DNA from: Mucor racemosus
Taxonomy: Eukaryota > Mucoromycota > Mucoromycetes > Mucorales > Mucoraceae
Reading direction: 5' to 3'
Assembly (NCBI GenBank): GCA_027405735.1
Contig: JAPEHQ010000005.1
Coordinates: forward strand, 2,604,001-2,668,000
Length of the DNA: 64,000 bases
Each line of letters starts with the position of its first letter. The stretch's first letter is position 1. Under the pieces are notes generated by a model, which did not search any database, was not told where the DNA came from, and saw only the letters and a program-made list of their open reading frames with translations. A program made the translations under genes and the position numbers. Positions 56,698 to 64,000 of the stretch are shown piece by piece.

Positions 56698-58344
56698 CAG
56701 TGACCCCCAAAACTGTCCCAATGTTTTCTAGTTTTGAGTTTAGTATGATTTTCAGGTACAACAAATATATTTAAAGTACGACATATTTTATATACTTCGG
56801 AAGATAAATTAATTTTCTTTTATATCAAGTTAAAAAAATTTCGAATTTTATTGGCTGGTTAAATTTATATCTGATCTAGCACATCACATGCATTGGGACA
56901 GTTTTGAGAGCTCAAGCTGAAAAAAATAAAATTCTATTTAATAGTCCGTCCAAAGGCCGTTTCTTTCCAAGCATACTTTCACACGATTGGGCATGCTATC
57001 AATGACTTTTTGGCACTCCTCCTGTTTAATGGTGTTGTACCAAACCTCAGTTACACGCTCCGAAAGATCAAGGATTCCTTTGGGCGCTGTTTCGTACTCA
57101 TTGAGCCTCCTCTTCAATAAGGCCCACATATTTTCGATCAGATTCAAGTCAGGAGATTGCGGAGGCCAATTCATTACTTTATAGTCTTGATCCAATAGAT
57201 ATTCCTTAACTAAATTTGACGTATGCTTTGGATCATTGTCATGCTGGAAAATGATCTGATCACGACGGAGGCCTAATTTGTCCAAAGTATGATTGATAGT
57301 CAGCTCCAAATCTTCTTCTAAAATTTGCTTATACAAATGCCGATCCATAGCACCCTCAATTTTGCATATCCATCCAACTCCGGCATACGTAATGGCACTC
57401 CAAAGTATGACACTCCCACCACCACCTTTAACGGTCATCTTCACATGATTAGGTTTCAAGCTCTCACCGCCTCGAATCCAAACCCAGCTTCTACCATCTG
57501 AGTTAAATCTATTAATCTTGGTCTCATCTGACCAAATCACTCTTCTCCAGTCGTCGGAAGTCCAATCCTTGCGAAGATGACACCATTCTAAACGTTTTTG
57601 GATATTAGCTGGAGATAGCATAGGTTTTTTAGGCCTAATAATTGCCCCTAATCCCCCCCTACGGAGCGCCCTTCGGACAGTTTCTGGGCTTGACTTAACT
57701 CCGACATCACTCTCGAGTAGTTTTGAAATCTTACTTGCATTCTTGACTGCGTTTTTTGTTGCTTGGCGGACACAAAACCTTTCATCAGCCTCAGACAGCA
57801 ATTTAGGTCGACCCCCTTTAGACACACCCAAGCTTGTGCAACACCGTTTTTTAATTCTTCCCACAACAGATTTACTTACATGCAATATTTCCGCAACTTG
57901 GCGCACTGATTTACCGGTGTTTAAAAGACTAATGACATCATTTTCCTTATTCTGCTGAAGTTTTTTCATATTAATTTTCAATAGGCCAAAGCGCCAAAAT
58001 CTGTATATGAAATATGCTTTTTTTTTATTTTTTTTATCAAATTAGGTGTTTTTTTATTGACTGTCAAGTGTTCAAAATACTAGTGCAAATTGTGGTTCTA
58101 CAATCATCGATTACCTAAAAATCAAAAAAGCCTCTCAAAACTGTCCCAATGCATATACTGTCCCAAATTGGATATAAATTCATTCGACCAATAAAATTCG
58201 AGTTTTTTCTAATTTATTATAAAAGATAATTAATTGATCTTCCGAAATATATAAAACATGTCGTACTTTAAATATATCTATTGTGCCTGAAAATCATACT
58301 AAACTCGAAACTAGAAAACATTGGGACAGTTTTGGGGGTCACTG
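56698..58344 (-). mobile_element. Tc1-like transposon, copy 3 (1647 bp)
   Basis: Same length and ends as copies 1 and 2, flanked by TA (56696-56697, 58345-58346). The joined flanks read CGTATTGAAT-TA-TATTGTC. The paralogous empty site in copy I (complement of about 10650-10680) reads CGTATTGAAT-TG-TATTGTC, so the insertion point is exact and lies in CACTA-like copy III. Confidence 0.95.
56938..57969 (-). CDS. Tc1/mariner-family transposase, DD34E (copy 3, one substitution)
   Basis: 343 aa from the first ATG; identical in prediction to copies 1 and 2 except Pro277 to Leu (NPIENMW becomes NLIENMW), two residues before the catalytic Glu279. One base change (CCG to CTG) explains it. This proline is strongly conserved in Tc1 transposases, so activity may be reduced, while D148, D244 and E279 remain. 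Confidence 0.95.
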   Translation of the reverse strand: MKKLQQNKENDVISLLNTGKSVRQVAEILHVSKSVVGRIKKRCCTSLGVSKGGRPKLLSEADERFCVRQATKNAVKNASKISKLLESDVGVKSSPETVRRALRRGGLGAIIRPKKPMLSPANIQKRLEWCHLRKDWTSDDWRRVIWSDETKINRFNSDGRSWVWIRGGESLKPNHVKMTVKGGGGSVILWSAITYAGVGWICKIEGAMDRHLYKQILEEDLELTINHTLDKLGLRRDQIIFQHDNDPKHTSNLVKEYLLDQDYKVMNWPPQSPDLNLIENMWALLKRRLNEYETAPKGILDLSERVTEVWYNTIKQEECQKVIDSMPNRVKVCLERNGLWTDY

Positions 58345-58346
58345 TA

Positions 58347-58766
58347 TATTGTCTATAATTTATATTAATAAAAACAAATGTAATTTAAAAACCCATTTCA
58401 GTAAAGAAATGCAATTGAATTTTGAGAACGGCACGATGCTCATGTACAAACCAGTTTGTGCCCATACGATCAGCTCATAATGCTCATGGTCAGATTTTAT
58501 TATTATGCGCAAATAGGGATAACGATATACTTATGGGCCATTCTGCTATTAGGCACACATGAGATTAATGTCCTCCACATGGACAGAATCTATAATTCTG
58601 CACATGCAGGCTTAGCGTTGTGCTCGTGTGCAGTTTCTTTTGTTGTGCCCATGTGCATATTGTCATTGTTTTAACCATATTCAGCCAACACAACAGCTCA
58701 GGCTATAGTGTGCAGCCCACCTGGGCACAACGAAATCATCTTGTGCAGCACAGGTCAAAGGTAGTG
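58347..58766 (-). mobile_element. CACTA-like terminus of copy III
   Basis: The minus strand begins CACTACCTTTGACCTGTG and matches copy I from 10227 to about 10670, including the ATGGGCACAA and GTGCATAA-type subterminal motifs. An open frame (58456-58674) has a counterpart in copy I (minus strand 10323-10553), but the two mirror the repeat's structure and show no domain. The terminus at 58766 abuts copy V directly. Confidence 0.65.
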
Positions 58767-60540
58767 ATCATTTGAAATTTTATCACTTTTCTGGAATATT
58801 TCGTGGGTTTGTAGCCAGTTCTAGCTTTTATTGAGTAGATATAAATATCATTGTCTTCGATTTGATCTGGTAATCAAGAAATACGTCCAATAATGCAGTG
58901 GTAAATAATGATATTTGATCTTAGAATGCGGTTAAATGAAAATATCAGTCTCTAATATAGCGACTGTTAGCTATCTATTATATTAAAAACATTAGTCCCT
59001 TATGTTAGAATGCGTACAGTAGTATTCAGATACAAGAAAATAATATTAGCTTGATAGTCTGATGTGCCTTATCAAACCGTGAATATATCCTTGGAATATG
59101 AAAACACCACACGTCGAAAAGGATTTTCAAGGTTTTACATTATTTAGCGCTGTCGTATATTTTCAGGATTGATAAATATTACTTAAAAAAGAATACAATT
59201 ATAAAAGAATGAGTAATTAATCAGTTCTTCAACTGTATAATAAAAACAAGATATCGTTTATTTAGATGTAAAAGTATGGCCTTTTATATTGATTAGACAT
59301 TGAGATCCTGAGATGTAATTTAAGGCACTATTGAACTATTGGATCTGTTTGATAGTAATCTATGGATTGAAATGGATCAATCATAATTTAACCGTTCTTG
59401 CAGAGCTTGTGAGTTGTGTTGTTTCAATGCTGCGCTAAATATGCTTGGATGTTGATTTGATAACTACTTGATTGGTTAACTGCTGGGATGAAATAATGTG
59501 GTGTCATAATTGAGGTCCAAGCGTTCTTGGTAATTACTGGATTAAACTTGGTACGCTAGGAGTTTCTTATATCCGATATCAAGACTTGCACTTCAATACA
59601 TGTCGTAGTCAATAGATTGTAAGATGTATTGATACTGTAGAAGGTGATAATGTATGATACTAGTAGGTGGAATACAACAAGCGCAATTAAAGCCCTGCGA
59701 AATTGCACATTTCAGCCAATGCAAAAGTAGCATTACAGTGCATGAACCATAAAAAACTAATAAACAAAATAGGCAATACCTGTTATCATATAAATATACA
59801 TTTTTCTACCAGAAAAACCGTCTGTCATCTGTCATATCATACATTCATTAAAAAATTGCAAAATCAAGCCCGTAGAACGACGCCGTAATAGAGCATAGCA
59901 AGTTTGAACGGCCACTAAGTCTCTTATACGATGGTATATCTAAGTTTTAAATAAAAAAGCTTTTTTTTTTTACTTTTCTTATATTTAACCATGTACGGTC
60001 TGAAAATTCAGTTTTTGTAGCGGAAATTTTCGGGGCTCATTTTATCCTTACCAACACTCGTGATTTTGATCAAAAAACAGAAAAATCCAATTTTGATACC
60101 AAAATCAACGTTTAAATATACTACATTATGAGAGAAAATTGTAGGTATAGCTAATACGCATTTTATAAAAGCTTAATATTAAATGCCAAGTAATGAAAAT
60201 TTGCACTTTTGCCCCCAAAACGGAATTTTGGTTAAAGGATTTTCATGTAATATTTTGCAATAAAAATGTTTGTTATTTTTTATTGAGCAAATAGAGCACT
60301 AAATTTGGTACATGTGCATATTTTTTGTTTTTATAATTGGTAGTATAACTAACTCTAAATTTGCAAAAACAGAAAAAAAAAAATTAAAAAATGTCAAAAT
60401 TGATGATCTGGACAAAAATAATTTTCAAAATTATTATTTCGCTTATAAGCTTGCAAGTCTTAAAAATAAGAGATTTTATAATACTTGAGAACTTTTTCAA
60501 GAATTTACAATACTGTACCCACTGGATTCAAGCTACTTAC
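58767..60540 (+). repeat. CACTA-like repeat, copy V, with solo LTR
   Basis: Collinear with 51860-53085 of the left arm apart from a 529-bp LTR. Most of it is about 10-12 percent diverged from the arms, but 59931-60315 is identical to 52475-52859 over 385 bp, including the length of an 11-T run. The copy stops near 60540 before the dynein fragment. Confidence 0.75.
59151..59679 (+). mobile_element. Solo LTR (529 bp) with 5-bp target duplication AGCGC
   Basis: It starts TGTCGTATAT and ends AATACAACA, flanked by AGCGC at 59146-59150 and 59680-59684. The empty site in the left arm reads TTATTTAGCGCAATTAAAAC near 52233. Same family as 9008-9541; it holds one copy of the 342-bp segment that is doubled there. 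Confidence 0.88.
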
Positions 60541-61694
60541 ACCTACTAATGAGGTCAGTAATCTCACCAGTTCTGGACGGATATGGATCTAAAAAAGGAG
60601 CTCCCATTGTAACGGTAGCTACGCCTAGTGTTGGTCCATAGAATTGCAAAAGGTTCAGCCTCCTCGAGTTGCTATGAAAATGGGGAAATGAAAACCCGTA
60701 CTTGTTTAAACTATTTTATATGGGTTGTTTCAGATATTCTTTGAAAATTTCTATAAAATCAAATAATGACTCAAAATTGAATTTTGAAGTTGTACTTAAT
60801 GCGCAGTAGGTGCACAAAGAACATATCTTGATTTCATTAGCTAAAAGCTGTTTTTGAAGAATTTTTGCACATGTTTTTGAGTGAAACCGCCTCTTCCTCT
60901 GTCTAAAAAAAAAAATAAAGCAAATAATAGAATGCTCGCATACATTCAAAAGGTATTGATCCAAATGGACTAAAAATTTCAAAATATATACTACAGCTAT
61001 AGCTTTAGCCGGGTAGTTTTTTTTTAACATCCATTGGTTTTCTAGTTAAATCATAAGTTTAAAACGCCCACTTTTTTTAGCTTATAGAAAGCTGTGTGTA
61101 AAACTTTACAGCATGGTGATATTGTGCAAATCATAAAATCAAATTTATTTGCCCAAAATCGCCACGAAATGTAATCAGATTCGATTTAGATAAATAAACG
61201 TACGATAGGTCTAATATATATATATATATTACATCTGAAAGGGCATTTATCCAAAACACATGATAAAAATAATTCGGGTAGCTTATCAGTTCTCTGATGC
61301 ATCTCCTATAATTGTATATGTTTAAATTCATTAGGATATTCTGTTTCAAATACTATTTAAGTGATTGAATTTGATATTGATATATTTTGTGGAGGGAGAT
61401 TTCATAAATAAAGTTGATAGCAAGACAACAAGAATATGTATTATGTTATATTTTCTGTATAACAATACAGTGATAGCAAATTATTCGGATATACGTATAT
61501 AATGAAGCTTGCAAAGCTAGGTTTTACATAATAAGCAAGCACTTTTACCCCTGAATTTTGTCCCAAATCAAATCAGATTTAAAATTGGTTAAAATCGTTC
61601 TGCCATTCCCTTTGAATGATTGCTTTATTTTTGCCCCAAGGGAGTTGTGCACTTTCCAAATTAAGATTTTTTCATTACATTAACTGATAGATGC
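60541..61694. other. Intergenic region
   Basis: No supported gene. A minus-strand frame at 60716-61030 (104 codons) has several cysteines and basic residues but no recognised motif and ends in repeat-like surroundings. An AT microsatellite lies near 61210-61230. Confidence 0.4.
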
Positions 61695-62615
61695 TTACTG
61701 ATTATTTTTAGAAAATCGTTGTAAAGCTATCAAGGCATAGACACAGGATCGTAATTTAAATAATGGGTGAATTGGTTTTCTAGGTTGAATACCATAATAA
61801 TCGTTTATCTCTTGTTGGCTATGGTGTACACAAATATATTCGGAATTAATAAACGAAATCATTATCTGATGTAAATCAATCATATATACCTTTCTTTAAG
61901 AGCGTCATTTTCCATTAACAGAAACTTTTTCTGAAAGATTAAATCTAATATTTGATTTTCTTTTTCAAGTATAATTTGATCTTGCTGGGTATTTAAGTTT
62001 TCTTTATATGTCTGTTGCTATATAATATAATATATATAAATAAAGGGATGAATTCACTTACAAATACAAATCTCTGTGGGGTATTTTTTACCTTTTGATT
62101 CTCAATTAAATTTGTCATTGTATCTTTCAATCGGGAAACAATATTATCGGTTGTTTCCGTTTGTCGTTGAATGAATTTCTCCAATTCTTCTTTCTCACGT
62201 CTAGATTGCATTAAATTATTGTTGGTCTCATGTAATGAATTTACTAAGCTTGTATTTTCAACTTGTAGTCTGAAGACCAAACTTTTCCAATCTTCATCCT
62301 ATTGATATAATAAAAAAAGAGTATAAAAATGAATACCAATTCAATACATTTTATTTACGACTTTTTTACTTGACTTTGTGTTGCTGACTAAATAAATATA
62401 TATAAAAAAAAAACCTTTAATGAATCTTTATTGATTTACCGATTAAACTAAAATTTTTCCTTTTAGATATTTACATTAAAATCTTGTTCCTGTTGACCTA
62501 TTTCATCGTATAATGTACGAGGTGGATTATCAAATTTCTCCATGCAAAGTGAAGATTGATCGTCTTGACTTGTTAAAGAAGATTGTGGTAATTCTTTTGA
62601 AAATATTATACTCAT
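61695..62615 (-). CDS. Small coiled-coil protein with possible PACT-like C-terminus (4 exons, 199 aa)
   Basis: Exons (complement) 62475-62615, 62092-62298, 61890-62017 and 61695-61818 join in frame. After a 47-aa soluble start, residues about 48-155 are coiled coil with heptad-like spacing (FRLQVENTSLVNSLHETNNN, MQSRREKEELEKFIQRQ, ILEKENQILDLIFQKKFLLM). The last 25 residues (HPLFKLRSCVYALIALQRFS) resemble the short helix of PACT-type domains in Spc110/Pcp1 and pericentrin, which anchor proteins at the spindle pole body. That link is an inference from a short motif. The start lies 372 bp from the start of the divergent LSC1 gene. Confidence 0.65.
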
Positions 62616-62987
62616 TTTCACGTGTATTAAAAGTTAATAACAGTGCGAAAAAAAAACCCACTTAAATCGTTGATTAAACCTCCTACTCTTAATATAATGG
62701 AAGAAGAGGGCCCAAAGAAAAACTGGGAAAAGGAAGGGCAATTTTTCATGAGTTGAAGCCCGAGATTTCCCGGATGAACAGGGCAGTACTACATAGGTTA
62801 TTCAACATCTGCCTTCTAAATGAGCCTAGTAAATTTCCAACGTCACCTTGAAAGTTTAATAATAGGGCTTTCTCCACCTTTTTTCCCTATTGAATTCCCC
62901 CTGATTAAAAAAAGCGTTTCTTTTTCTTTTTTATTTTCTTGCTTCTTTTCTTTCTTTTTTATATCTTTATACATATAATAATCAAAA
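62616..62987. promoter_or_regulatory. Shared divergent promoter region between the coiled-coil gene and LSC1
   Basis: The two genes start back to back 372 bp apart. The LSC1 side has a CT-rich leader (62915-62965), typical of well-expressed fungal genes, and AAAA directly before the ATG. GC-rich blocks (GAGGGCCC near 62707, CCCGAGATTTCCCGG near 62759) stand out from the AT-rich background and are candidate factor sites. Confidence 0.5.
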
Positions 62988-64000
62988 ATGCTCTCAGCTA
63001 CCAAGGTTTCTTCCGTTTTACGTTCAACCGTCAATGGTAATATATATATTGCATTTGCCATGGCAACGAATTATCTGTTGCCTAGCAACCACATGTCGCC
63101 CTCCCAACATTTTTGCTGATTTTATTTATTTATTCCATAGTTGCTCGTCGTACTTATTCTAACCAAGGTGGTTATGAATCTACTTACAAGAACTTGATGA
63201 TTAACAAGAACACCAAGGTTATCTGTCAAGGTTTCACCGGTAAACAGGTAAAATAATATTTTCACAAAAATGTCGGATATCCATTTCAACATTTTGAATA
63301 TTGGATATGTGGGGAAAACCCGCTGGGAAAAAAAAATATTACGTGTTTGAGATACTAAAACCCTTTTTTTGATGATTAGGGTACTTTCCACTCCCAACAA
63401 GCCATTGAATATGGTACCAACATGGTTGGTGGTGTTTCCCCCAAGAAGGCTGGTCAAACTCATCTCGGTCTTCCCGTTTTCGGTTCTGTTCGTGAGGTAA
63501 AATTTATTGTGAAATAGAATTAAAAAAGGAAAACTTTTAGACTAAATATTTAATTTATAAACTAGGCTGCTGATGCTACCAAGGCTGATGCCAGTGTCAT
63601 TTACGTTCCTCCTCCTGCTGCTGCCCAAGCTGTTTTGGATGCTATTGAGGCTGAAATTCCTTTAGTTGTTGCTATCACTGAAGGTATTCCTCAACATGAC
63701 ATGATCCGTGTCAAGCAAGCTTTGATGACTCAAAACAAGACCCGTTTGGTCGGCCCCAATTGTCCTGGTATGATCTCTGCCGAGCAATGTAAGATTGGTA
63801 TTATGCCTGGTTCCATCTTGAAGCGTGGTAAGGTTGGTATCGTTTCTCGTTCTGGTACTTTGACTTATGAAGCTGTTCAACAAACTACTGATGTTGATCT
63901 CGGTCAAACTTTGTGTGTTGGTATTGGTGGTGATCCTTTGAACGGTTCCAACTTTATTGATTGTCTCAAGGTCTTTTTGGAAGATGATGAAACTGAGGGT
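62988..64000 (+). CDS. LSC1: Succinyl-CoA ligase (synthetase) alpha subunit, mitochondrial, partial
   Basis: TCA-cycle enzyme that converts succinyl-CoA, nucleoside diphosphate and phosphate to succinate, CoA and NTP. Exons 62988-63036, 63141-63247, 63380-63496 and 63566-64000 (open at the window edge) give the first 236 residues of about 330. A short basic Ser/Arg-rich presequence ([15 protein letters not shown]...RR) fits mitochondrial import. The CoA-binding Rossmann domain shows [63 protein letters not shown] and VGPNCPG; the second domain starts at [16 protein letters not shown]. The active-site histidine loop should lie just past the end. Codon use is strongly biased to C-ending and T-ending favourites, unlike other genes here, as expected for high expression. 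Confidence 0.95.

Noticed and set aside
60716..61030. Minus-strand frame of 104 codons with several cysteines
   Set aside because: No recognised motif and no supporting exons; kept only as a note in the intergenic entry.
1..64000. CRISPR arrays, rRNA and tRNA genes
   Set aside because: No spaced identical repeats, no rRNA-like conserved blocks and no tRNA A/B box pairs with cloverleaf potential were seen on reading both strands.

Overview
The window looks like nuclear DNA of an early-diverging filamentous fungus, most likely Mucoromycota. It is AT-rich. The genes have many short GT-AG introns (about 45-100 bp, often with a T-tract before the acceptor), the proteins carry homopolymer runs, and Tc1, pogo, CACTA-like, hAT-like and LTR elements are packed between them. 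The fungal assignment rests on gene content (SPX-RING protein, AIM19-like protein, OPT transporter relic, succinyl-CoA ligase alpha), not on a species match. No rRNA, tRNA or CRISPR was seen.

Layout. 1-2809 is non-genic with a degenerate 22-bp tandem repeat. 2810-5101 (+) is a Tribbles-like pseudokinase. 5102-10226 is repeat-derived and holds an LTR with an internal tandem duplication. 10227-21034 is a nested mobile region: a non-autonomous CACTA-like element of about 3.3 kb, carrying a fragment of a dynein intermediate chain gene, was hit by two Tc1 elements, one pogo element, one solo LTR and a 1.9-kb insert with an AT-rich DDE transposase. 21058-22225 is the first of three copies of a dispersed repeat (family A). 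23128-30168 is a gene island: Sel1-repeat protein (-), single-pass membrane protein (+), SPX-RING ubiquitin ligase (-) and M13 neprilysin-like protein (-). 30845-31880 is another relic of the CACTA-like repeat. 32801-35632 (-) is a degenerate Hsp70-like protein. 36963-37742 (-) is an OPT transporter pseudogene. 40795-42250 and 48354-49900 are family A copies, the first split by an hAT-like miniature element. Between them lie an AIM19-like protein, a tetraspanin and an unrecognised 672-aa protein (43527-48024, all +). 51516-60540 is a second repeat complex containing a same-length 2 x 1782-bp inverted repeat, a third Tc1 and two solo LTRs. 61695-62615 (-) is a small coiled-coil protein with a possible PACT-like tail, divergent from succinyl-CoA ligase alpha (62988 onward, +), which runs off the end.

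The genes do not form one pathway. Three encode family members with lost catalytic signatures: the pseudokinase, the M13 protein and the Hsp70-like protein. The clearest unusual biology is in the repeats. Reconstructed empty sites give insertion order. Two oppositely oriented Tc1 copies have inverted the 1.42-kb segment between them. The captured dynein fragment lies in both arms of a long palindrome that could produce double-stranded RNA against the host gene. All joined gene models were built by hand from splice signals and reading-frame continuity.
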